From: an uncultured Acinetobacter sp.
GTDB taxonomy: Bacteria > Cyanobacteriota > Vampirovibrionia > Gastranaerophilales > Gastranaerophilaceae
Assembly: GCA_946623365.1 (NCBI GenBank)
Contig: CAMORE010000029.1
Location: 1-19,088, forward strand
Length of the DNA stretch: 19,088 bases
Reading direction: 5' to 3'
Below, piece by piece: positions 1 through 6,498 of the stretch. The position numbers were made by a program, and so were the translations under genes. The notes beneath the pieces were generated by a model. It was not told the DNA's origin. It did not search any database and worked only from the letters and a program-made list of their open reading frames with translations. How positions within the stretch are numbered: the stretch's first letter is position 1; the number at the start of each line of letters is the position of its first letter.

Positions 1-266
1 AATAATTATTTTTTCAATTTTTGGATTTGGAACGTATAGATATATATTTTCTGACAAAAAGAATTCATATAAAAATAACAACCCCATAAAATAAAATCAT
101 AGAAAATATTAAGATTTGTAAAGCAGAAAAACCTTTATAAATAAGGGGTTTTAGCTGATTTGATTATTTGTTATCCGAAAAAAAGGCAATTTTATAATCT
201 TTAAATACTTTATATATATAACACCGGGAAGTGGATTTAATTTTAACTGGAATAGAGGAAAATATT
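1..266. other. AT-rich non-coding left edge with possible promoter
   Basis: No convincing coding region lies here. A weak dyad at about 123-158 pairs CAG..AACC with GGTTTT..CTG around an A/T loop, without a good T tract, so it is at best a poor terminator for something left of the window. A possible promoter for the following gene is TTGTTA (168-173) and TATAAT (193-198), separated by 19 bases. It would start transcription near 205 and leave a leader of about 60 bases before the ATG at 267. In such AT-rich DNA, -10-like hexamers are common, so this is only a suggestion. Confidence 0.4.
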
Positions 267-1160
267 ATGAAGATTTTAGGAATTGATTTAAGCGAAATTG
301 CAAATCTTGTTACAAAGTACGATAAAGCTGTTTCCGACAAACAAGTTGAAGCGGAAAGATTGCAAGGAATGCTCAACAATGTCGACAAAGCAGCTCCGCT
401 TACTGATATCACACAAAAAAGAAATGTTTCGCCAAGAGTTGCCGAGAAAGAAGTTCAAATTGCAATAGAAAACTTTAACAAGCTTTTACCGGAAGTAAAA
501 AACGATATTTTAGAAATGGCAGATAAGGAACTGCAAGACAGGCTTATGCGGTTTATAGAATTTAGCTCTAATTTTGCAGAAGAAACTGAAAGCAAGCAAT
601 ATTGCATGTCAAAATTAATATCAGAATTAAATAATGAATTAACTCAAGAAAAATTATCGCAGTTAAAACAAGATTTTGACAGAATTGTAAATTCAGGAGT
701 AGAAGACGCTAACAATGTAATAGACGCATTTAATGCGTACAGAGGTAATAATTATCCTGAAGAAGCAAAGGTATCTTTAAGTGATCCTGCAAATTATGCG
801 CTCAATAAAAGCGGAAGATTTAAGCAAACAATGGATTCATACAGAACATTAGTCCATTCAAAACTTAAGACATATGCCTCAACAGACAGTGAAACTCAAA
901 AAAGTTTAATATCAGATTTACAACAAACTCTTGAAAGAATTCAAGCAGAAATTTATAAATATCATACCGATGCAGTTGATTTGATGACACCTTATATTCC
1001 TAAAGCGGTACAAGCAGAAAATCAATTCAGTGCATCTAAAGGAAGATATATTAATGACGAACTTCCAAAAGATTTAAACTTAGAAAATAAGGTCTGTGAG
1101 AACGTGCTTATAGATACAATATTATCATTCCTGAATTATCAGGGAACGGCTTTATATTAA
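267..1160 (+). CDS. Orphan helical protein, unknown function
   Basis: I do not recognise this protein. The frame is open from a GTG at 231, but I place the start at the ATG at 267, which follows a GAGG ribosome-binding site by 8 bases; the GTG has none. That gives 297 residues. The sequence is charged and lacks membrane segments and a signal peptide. It reads as mostly alpha-helical, with long stretches rich in Glu, Lys, Gln and Leu in the middle and around the 'SDLQQTLERIQAEIYKY' region, which could form coiled coil. A more hydrophobic C-terminus ends in 'LNYQGTALY'. It has only two or three cysteines and no recognisable catalytic motif. Its stop shares the bases TTAA (1157-1160) with the stop of the convergent PurH-like gene, so no terminator fits between them. 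It appears to be a single-gene unit. Confidence 0.8.
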   Translation: MKILGIDLSEIANLVTKYDKAVSDKQVEAERLQGMLNNVDKAAPLTDITQKRNVSPRVAEKEVQIAIENFNKLLPEVKNDILEMADKELQDRLMRFIEFSSNFAEETESKQYCMSKLISELNNELTQEKLSQLKQDFDRIVNSGVEDANNVIDAFNAYRGNNYPEEAKVSLSDPANYALNKSGRFKQTMDSYRTLVHSKLKTYASTDSETQKSLISDLQQTLERIQAEIYKYHTDAVDLMTPYIPKAVQAENQFSASKGRYINDELPKDLNLENKVCENVLIDTILSFLNYQGTALY

Positions 1161-2044
1161 CACAGAAGATTTGTGTAACCGGTTTCAATAATAATCATAT
1201 TGTATTTATCGGCAGTAGAAATAATGTCTTTTGATGCAAACGGAAGAATAATTAGTGAGATTCTTCCTTGAGCTGCTACATTTACGTCATGGACACTTAT
1301 CTCAGTATCAGAAGCTAAAATGGCATCTTTGGATTTATCACAAGAGTAATCAAGAGCATATTCTACGGAAGCAGACTGAAGCCCCTGAGAAATAGCAGTT
1401 GTCTTTAAGTCCTTTGCAATAACTATTGCTTTAGAATTTACGTGTTTTGCTACTTTCCATGCAAAAACAGCATCTTCTATTTGCTCAACTTCCGGTTTAG
1501 TTTTTGTAACTATTTTAAAAGAATCTTTGTCTAATTCACTTAAATTTGGTGTTTGAGTCAATGTTCCCATCGGTGTAACAATTGTTTCATTTGAAAGATA
1601 TTTTTTGTAATCTTTTAATGCGGTTTTTATGGTAACGAAACAAACATCGTGGTCTTCAAAATATTCTGCGGCATTTTTTGTAAATTTTGGTGCGACTACA
1701 ATATGTGTATTTTTTAGTGTTTTTGCAATGTCACTATCAACTTCCTTTGACAATAATATTGTTGATTTCATAAAATCAATCGGATTTGAATCCATTACAT
1801 TTGTAACAGCCTCTTCTGCTGTTTTCCCCAATGATACTGCGCATATTCCGGTTGATGTTGCCGTAACGGCACAAATAACATCATAAAATTCACTTATTAC
1901 GTTTAATCCTTTATGTATACTTAAAATATCATTAAATGTTAAATTTTTGCTTGTTTCATAATCAATCATTCTGTCATTTGCTTCATATCCTGCATTTTGA
2001 AAAATGTTTAACCCGCTTGTAATTTTTATATCTTCTGATAACAT
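1157..2044 (-). CDS. Degenerate PurH C-terminal (AICAR transformylase)-like protein
   Basis: The 295 residues align from end to end with the C-terminal half of PurH (AICAR formyltransferase), with no N-terminal IMP cyclohydrolase (MGS-like) domain. The clearest match is residues 178-213, with 'IVTKTKPEVEQ' and 'DAVFAWKVAKHVNSKAIV', which corresponds to the PurH segment '[31 protein letters not shown]'. The catalytic motifs are gone. The PurH 'KHANPCGVA' Lys-His motif aligns with 'TATSTGICA' near residues 61-69. 'SAFGG' is lost near residue 90. 'GIGAGQMSR' is 'AISQGLQSA', 'ASDAFFPF' is 'ASDTEISV', and the C-terminal 'RHFRH' is 'TNLLC'. This looks like a fold kept without the enzyme. An AAAGGA ribosome-binding site precedes the ATG by 10 bases. 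It lies 34 bases after dapF on the same strand, so they probably share a transcript. It should not be annotated as a working purH. Confidence 0.8.
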   Translation of the reverse strand: MLSEDIKITSGLNIFQNAGYEANDRMIDYETSKNLTFNDILSIHKGLNVISEFYDVICAVTATSTGICAVSLGKTAEEAVTNVMDSNPIDFMKSTILLSKEVDSDIAKTLKNTHIVVAPKFTKNAAEYFEDHDVCFVTIKTALKDYKKYLSNETIVTPMGTLTQTPNLSELDKDSFKIVTKTKPEVEQIEDAVFAWKVAKHVNSKAIVIAKDLKTTAISQGLQSASVEYALDYSCDKSKDAILASDTEISVHDVNVAAQGRISLIILPFASKDIISTADKYNMIIIETGYTNLLC

Positions 2045-2078
2045 TTCAAATTATTCCTTTCAAGTATTTATAAAATTA

Positions 2079-2939
2079 TTATAACAATTCTGCCGTATAT
2101 ACATATTTTGCAGGCCCTGTCATATAGACATCGTGTGCTGTGTCGTATTTATTCCCCGGCCAATCAATATGTACTGTTCCACCTGGAAGCTTAACATTAA
2201 CGGAATGTTCAACCAAACCGTTGATTATTGCAGCAACTGTAGTAGCACATGCCCCTGTTCCGCATGCTAAAGTAATTCCGCATCCTCTTTCCCATACAGA
2301 AAGCTCTATTTTATCTTCTGCTTTAATTTTTGCAAATTCAACATTTGTCTTCTCGGGGAATTCGGCTGATTTTTCAATCATTGGTCCGTACTCTTTTGCT
2401 AATGCCATTGTATCATCGTCTTGCTCTGTATAAATAACAAAATGCGGGTTACCCATAGAAATCGCATTACCTTCAAAAATTCTGTCTTTAACGGAAATTT
2501 TATATCCGATATTATTGGATGGAACAAATGGTATTTTTTCAGGTTCTAAAACGGGCTTTGACATATTAACCCTGACAAGACCGTCATCCAGTATTTTTGG
2601 CGTAATGACTCCTGCCAAAGTATTTACAGTAAATTCTTTTTTGTCTACCAATTTTTTATCATAGACATATTTTGCAAAACATCTTATCCCGTTACCGCAC
2701 ATTTGAGCGGTTGTTCCGTCTGAATTATAAAAGAACCAACCGATATCTGTATTTTCTGTATTAGCGTATGGAATAATAAAACCGTCAGCGCCGGCTCCAA
2801 AATTTCTGTCACAAAGAACTTTTGCAGCTTGAGACATATTTTCCCATTTGTCATTTTCCAGACCAAGCTTATATTCCTCATAATCCATTATTACAAAATC
2901 ATTGCCGCAGCCTTGCATTTTTGTTATTTTAACGCCCAT
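2079..2939 (-). CDS. dapF: Diaminopimelate epimerase DapF
   Basis: DapF converts LL-diaminopimelate to meso-diaminopimelate in the cytoplasm, for lysine and peptidoglycan. At 286 residues it has the usual length. Both catalytic cysteines are present in their motifs: C81 in 'MCGNGIRCF' and C226 in 'TLACGTGACA'. The N-terminal 'KMQGCGNDF' corresponds to the family's 'KMHGLGNDF' (His and Leu replaced here). 'YNSDGTTAQ' (71-79), 'GNPHFVIY' (163-170) and 'ERGCG' (217-221) are also typical. The start is supported by AAGGA about 7 bases before the ATG. It is the first gene of a minus-strand pair with the PurH-like gene and runs divergently from hisS across only 60 bases, so the two promoters must be packed together. 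The identification is secure. Confidence 0.97.
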   Translation of the reverse strand: MGVKITKMQGCGNDFVIMDYEEYKLGLENDKWENMSQAAKVLCDRNFGAGADGFIIPYANTENTDIGWFFYNSDGTTAQMCGNGIRCFAKYVYDKKLVDKKEFTVNTLAGVITPKILDDGLVRVNMSKPVLEPEKIPFVPSNNIGYKISVKDRIFEGNAISMGNPHFVIYTEQDDDTMALAKEYGPMIEKSAEFPEKTNVEFAKIKAEDKIELSVWERGCGITLACGTGACATTVAAIINGLVEHSVNVKLPGGTVHIDWPGNKYDTAHDVYMTGPAKYVYTAELL

Positions 2940-2999
2940 TAAATATTCCTTAAACTTTTATAGTATAATAATTATAAATTATATAAAGGACAGAAAAGA
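2940..2999. promoter_or_regulatory. Divergent promoter region dapF/hisS
   Basis: These 60 bases separate two divergent housekeeping genes and must hold at least part of both promoters. On the plus strand a perfect TATAAT lies at 2964-2969, without a good -35 partner at the right distance. The hisS ribosome-binding site AAAGGA is at 2985-2990, and the dapF site reads AAGGA on the other strand near 2946-2950. I can support the arrangement but not exact promoter elements. Confidence 0.4.
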
Positions 3000-4229
3000 A
3001 TGGCAATAATAAAAATACAAAAAGGAACAAAAGATATTTTACCTGAAGAAATGCCGCTTTGGCATTTTATGGAAGAAAAAGCAAATGAAATTTTTACAAA
3101 ATACGGAGCAAAAGAAATAAGGACTCCGATATTTGAAGCTACTGAACTTTTTGCACGCGGAGTCGGTGATACTACTGATATTGTTAATAAAGAGATGTAT
3201 ACTTTTGAAAAGAGCAAGCGTTCATTAACATTGCGTCCTGAAAACACAGCAGGAGTTGTTCGTTCATTTATAGAAAACGGAATGCACAGACTGTCAGCAC
3301 CGGTAAAGTTATGGTATAAAGGTCCGATGTTCAGATATGAACGTCCGCAGGCAGGACGTCAAAGACAATTCCATCAGGTTGGTATAGAAGTATTCGGAAT
3401 TAAACAAGCTACGGCTGATGCAGAAGTCATATCAATGGCTGTAAATTATTTAAAAGCGTTAGGATTGGATGATTTAACGGTTGAATTAAATTCTCTCGGG
3501 TGCCCTAAATGCAGAGAAGAATTTAAAACAAAACTTAAAAATGTTATCAGACCGTATTTGTCTCAATTATGTGATGATTGTAGGACGAGATTCGATAAAA
3601 ATCCGTTACGGCTGCTTGATTGTAAATCTCCTGAATGTCAGGAAATCTATGCTAAACCGGAAATACAAGCAGTTATTCAAGGGGATTTTATCTGTGAAGA
3701 ATGTGCTGAACATTTTGAAGAATTAAAAAGTTATTTAGAAATATTAGGAATAAAATATACACGAAATAAACTTCTGGTGCGAGGTCTCGACTACTATAAC
3801 AGAACGGTATTTGAAATTAAATCAAACAATTTGGGCTCTCAAAATGCTGTTTGCGGAGGCGGAAGATATGACTCACTCGTTAAAAATTTAGGCGGTGAAG
3901 ATACACCTGCAATAGGTTTTGCAATGGGAATGGAGAGGTTAGCTTCTCTGATAGCGAAAAAAGAATATGAAAGACTGCAAGCATATATTGTTTCTAATGA
4001 TACTAAAGAAGCTGTAAAACTTGCAGAGGAGCTGCGTATGAAAGGTATAACCTGCGAGTTTGATTTGGCTAATAAGAAATTTGTAAAACAACTTGAAAAA
4101 GCTTCTAAGATTGCAAAATATGCGGTAATTTTAGGAGAAGATGAAATTAATAGCGGAGAAGTTACAATAAAAAATCTTGATACTGCTGAGCAAATAAAAG
4201 TTTCAAGAGCTAATATTATCTTTAATTAG
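3000..4229 (+). CDS. hisS: Histidyl-tRNA synthetase
   Basis: HisRS attaches histidine to tRNA-His using ATP. At 409 residues it has normal length. The class II motifs are all visible: the motif 1 region around 'RTPIFEATELFARGVG' (41-56), 'TLRPENTAGV' (77-86), motif 2 'FRYERPQAGRQRQFHQ' (111-126), the histidine-specific 'LVRGLDYYNRTVFE' (259-272), 'CGGGRYDSL' (285-293) and motif 3 'GFAMGMERL' (306-314). A C-terminal anticodon-binding domain follows. The insertion domain carries four cysteine pairs (C168/C171, C191/C194, C208/C213, C232/C235), which suggests zinc binding. A similar Cys-rich insertion is, from memory, common in clostridial-type HisRS. AAAGGA precedes the ATG by 9 bases. Confidence 0.97.
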   Translation: MAIIKIQKGTKDILPEEMPLWHFMEEKANEIFTKYGAKEIRTPIFEATELFARGVGDTTDIVNKEMYTFEKSKRSLTLRPENTAGVVRSFIENGMHRLSAPVKLWYKGPMFRYERPQAGRQRQFHQVGIEVFGIKQATADAEVISMAVNYLKALGLDDLTVELNSLGCPKCREEFKTKLKNVIRPYLSQLCDDCRTRFDKNPLRLLDCKSPECQEIYAKPEIQAVIQGDFICEECAEHFEELKSYLEILGIKYTRNKLLVRGLDYYNRTVFEIKSNNLGSQNAVCGGGRYDSLVKNLGGEDTPAIGFAMGMERLASLIAKKEYERLQAYIVSNDTKEAVKLAEELRMKGITCEFDLANKKFVKQLEKASKIAKYAVILGEDEINSGEVTIKNLDTAEQIKVSRANIIFN

Positions 4230-4270
4230 TTTGTGTAGCAAAAATATTTTTTAGCATATTTATAACATGT

Positions 4271-5113
4271 ATGCGAATAAATTTACAAAATGGCTATACT
4301 TATAATTATTATACTCCTTCTTTTGGTGTTAATCTAAATTCAAAAAAACTCCGGTTTAAAGAAGAGGATTTCTACGTTCGTATAAAGGGATACGGACATC
4401 ATTCAGGATGGGCGCAAAAGGTAATAGATACAGCTGATAGAGCAGTAAAGTTTATAAGAGATAATTCCGGTTTTGAAGAAGTTCTTAAAAATATAACAGC
4501 AGGCATTACAGAAGCAAATCAGCTTCCTCTTGATATTGCAAAAAGAATGCATACCGGAATTTTAAGGACAGCTCGAGCAGGATGGCGTCATGGCTCAGAT
4601 TGGACAGGATATACGCTTATAACTCCATATGGAAATTCAAAAAATAAGTATAAAGCTTATTCCTGCCGTTTAGATAATATAGCAAATAATCCAATTGTTA
4701 ATCCGTATAATGATATACAACTATCACGTCCGAAATATGATGATGAAGACAAAAAATATATTGAACATGCAAGTCATAAATATATAAAAAATGCTTTTAA
4801 GCATGTCAAAAACATATATGACAATTTATTTAGAAAGTATATAAAAAACGAAGTAAAAACTGATGACTTAAGTGAAATAAATTCTTCTGTTGCAGAGATT
4901 CGCTGGATTCTTGCACATGCAACTCCATGGGAAAGAGGAAGCGATGCGATATCAAATACATTTATTCGCTCAATATATAAATCTATCGGGATTAAGACTT
5001 CACCTTTAAAAAAAGGTATTTCATTAGATTTGGAAGCCTACTGTACGAATTTGGAAGATTACAAAAAGAATTTTCCCGAGTATTTTGTTAAAGTTCCGTA
5101 TATAGTGGAATAA
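4271..5113 (+). CDS. Uncharacterised 280-residue protein with HATPWERGS motif
   Basis: I do not recognise a named family. The protein is soluble-looking, basic and tyrosine-rich, with no signal peptide or membrane segment. It opens with a short low-complexity N-terminus, 'NYYTPSFGVN' (12-21), of a kind I associate with orphan proteins of gut Gastranaerophilales; that is an impression. Aromatic/His/Gly-rich stretches, 'GYGHHSGWAQ' (40-49) and 'GWRHGSDWTGY' (104-114), precede a Lys/Tyr-rich helical middle. Near the C-terminus 'EIRWILAHATPWERGSDAIS' (209-228) is followed by 'NTFIRSIYKSIGI', which reads as a conserved domain core. Similar xxATPxxRGSxAI segments occur, as far as I recall, in some uncharacterised or effector-like proteins. 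No clear Shine-Dalgarno precedes the ATG, and an out-of-frame ATG lies at 4267. The gene follows hisS by 41 bases without an obvious terminator, so it may be read from the hisS promoter. Confidence 0.75.
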   Translation: MRINLQNGYTYNYYTPSFGVNLNSKKLRFKEEDFYVRIKGYGHHSGWAQKVIDTADRAVKFIRDNSGFEEVLKNITAGITEANQLPLDIAKRMHTGILRTARAGWRHGSDWTGYTLITPYGNSKNKYKAYSCRLDNIANNPIVNPYNDIQLSRPKYDDEDKKYIEHASHKYIKNAFKHVKNIYDNLFRKYIKNEVKTDDLSEINSSVAEIRWILAHATPWERGSDAISNTFIRSIYKSIGIKTSPLKKGISLDLEAYCTNLEDYKKNFPEYFVKVPYIVE

Positions 5114-5146
5114 CTCGCTACTCCTTATTCATTAAAGTGAGTATTA

Positions 5147-5494
5147 TCATTTGCCCTTACCAAAATGGGCAATGGCTGCTGTGAGCAGCCCAATGATTCC
5201 AAAAATTGTAAAATAGCGTTTAAAATTGAATTCATGATTGGATCTCTCCTTTTCTACACTTTCATATATATCATTATTTATTTGTTCCGCTCGGGCATTA
5301 GCTTCTTTTATGGAGTAACGTTTATTCTCATTTATTACATTTGTAATATCCACAGCAGAAACTTTTGGCGGGGTCACTTTCATATTATTTGAATTGTGCG
5401 CTCCGATTATAAATGAATCATTTTTGTTGTCGTTATGTTTTATTGATAACGAACTAATATTTGTATTTAAATTGTGATTTTGAATACTATTCAT
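5147..5494 (-). CDS. Small C-terminally membrane-anchored protein
   Basis: This 115-residue protein is not one I recognise. The first 55 residues are Asn/Ser/Lys-rich and probably disordered. Residues 58-90 look helical and charged ('SIKEANARAEQINNDIYESV'). A single hydrophobic segment at about 94-110 ('YFTIFGIIGLLTAAIA') sits almost at the end, followed by 'HFGKGK'. That is a tail-anchored layout with most of the protein probably in the cytoplasm. The ATG begins immediately after the TAA stop of the upstream GNAT gene, with no base between. A GGAG ribosome-binding site lies 11 bases upstream inside the GNAT gene, so translation is probably coupled and the two products may work together. The stop is TGA. 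Confidence 0.75.
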   Translation of the reverse strand: MNSIQNHNLNTNISSLSIKHNDNKNDSFIIGAHNSNNMKVTPPKVSAVDITNVINENKRYSIKEANARAEQINNDIYESVEKERSNHEFNFKRYFTIFGIIGLLTAAIAHFGKGK

Positions 5495-6145
5495 TTAAAA
5501 CAGTTCTCCATACATCAGCAATTTTTGAAGCCGATTTTTTGGTAAATACATCATTCCAATCTGTGCAGGCAAATCAGGCATGTTATTCCGCAAGCATTCT
5601 TCCATAACATTGTTGCTTTCAGGATCGGTAAACCTGAACCCCAGCTTATAGAAGAATAGTGCAGGTGACGCTTCCTTCAGTACCGGCGCAGAAAAAGTCA
5701 CAATACGACCTTCTGCTCGAGAATCAAACATGGCTTTTTCAGCCAGTTGCTTTACAGCTTCCGTTCCAAGTCCGCAACGCTGTTTTGGTGCCTGAATGTA
5801 GTCTATTATATAACAATTTTTAAGATACTTAGTTTTCCGCTTTATAATCGGCGGTTTGAATAACATAGAGGAAGGGGTAAAGAAATTCCCGCCTCCGGAA
5901 TTTTGATACAAACCTCCCGAATCTATATTTTCTTCAACAATATCTACATAATCATCGTCAATTTCTCCGGGGATAATAATATTATCACCACGCTTAATTT
6001 TTTTTATTCTAATTGTAGCCTTTTCTTTTAATTGGGGCGTTTTAAACCCTAATATCGGCGGCATGCTGAAACTTGCAACAGACGGTGCAGCTTTAGCAAC
6101 TGCAATCTGTGGACGCAAGTCCATAGTTTGAATGTTGTTAATCAT
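5495..6145 (-). CDS. GNAT-family N-acetyltransferase-like protein
   Basis: The 216-residue protein has a GNAT fold in its C-terminal half. The acetyl-CoA pyrophosphate-binding motif A is 'YIQAPKQRCGLGTEAVKQL' (116-134, with Q/R-x-x-G-x-G/A as 'QRCGLG'), preceded by the hydrophobic strand 'NCYIIDY'. The later 'SPALFFYKLGF' (160-170) is the usual motif B region, the helix and loop before the last strands. Residues 1-100 are not a standard GNAT part: a low-complexity start ('FSMPPILGFKTPQ'), then a Lys-rich stretch and an acidic Gly/Asn-rich stretch (about 60-90). The substrate is unknown. An AGG about 10 bases before the ATG is a weak ribosome-binding site. It is the first gene of a two-gene unit with the tail-anchored protein. 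A role modifying a small molecule or protein is inferred from the fold only. Confidence 0.8.
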   Translation of the reverse strand: MINNIQTMDLRPQIAVAKAAPSVASFSMPPILGFKTPQLKEKATIRIKKIKRGDNIIIPGEIDDDYVDIVEENIDSGGLYQNSGGGNFFTPSSMLFKPPIIKRKTKYLKNCYIIDYIQAPKQRCGLGTEAVKQLAEKAMFDSRAEGRIVTFSAPVLKEASPALFFYKLGFRFTDPESNNVMEECLRNNMPDLPAQIGMMYLPKNRLQKLLMYGELF

Positions 6146-6498
6146 ACCTACGTAACCTATATTTATCTAACCTTAAATATATAAAGTATTATTTTTTTCA
6201 GAAATTGCTATTTTTTTTAATAAGTCGATAATATTTGTAACAAAAGTTTACATAAATCGCTATAATTAGTTTTTATTGTAGATTTTTATACTGATATTTT
6301 TTGAATATGCATTTTTGCTAATATGTAGAAAATATAAAGCTTCCAATCAATTTATAAAAATTTTAGCGGTTTATATTATTAAATTTTGTAACAATTTGAT
6401 AAATATTTATTATATTAAGAGCAAATAATATTTTTTTAGTTTTTTGTTAATAGTAGAATTATATGTAGATGTTTAGTCTTAAAATAAGGAATTTATGT
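6146..6498. other. 353-base AT-rich divergent intergenic region
   Basis: No gene is visible here. The region separates the GNAT gene (minus) from the secreted TPS protein (plus), so it should contain both promoters. The decamer TTTGTAACAA occurs twice, at 6234-6243 and 6385-6394. The first copy extends to an 11-base palindrome, TTTGTAACAAA (6234-6244). The second overlaps a possible promoter for the downstream gene: TTGTAA at 6386-6391 and TATTAT at 6408-6413, spaced 16 bases. The start region downstream has AAGGA before the ATG at 6499. With so many A/T runs, individual promoter elements cannot be assigned firmly. Confidence 0.5.

Noticed and set aside
231..266. GTG start of the first gene
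   Set aside because: No ribosome-binding site; the ATG at 267 has GAGG at 8 bases.
4230..4270. A/T hairpin TAGCAAAAATATTTTTTAGCA as hisS terminator
   Set aside because: The arms are out of register for a stable stem and there is no GC-rich base; it is probably chance in AT-rich DNA.
5114..5180. Terminator between the 280-residue gene and the convergent small gene
   Set aside because: Only weak pairings (ACTCGC/GTGAGT with a long loop; TTGCCC/GGGCAA inside coding sequence without a T tract) are present.
6469..6498. Upstream in-frame ATG as start of the TPS protein
   Set aside because: It would add ten residues before a clean signal peptide and lacks a ribosome-binding site; ATG 6499 has AAGGA at good spacing.
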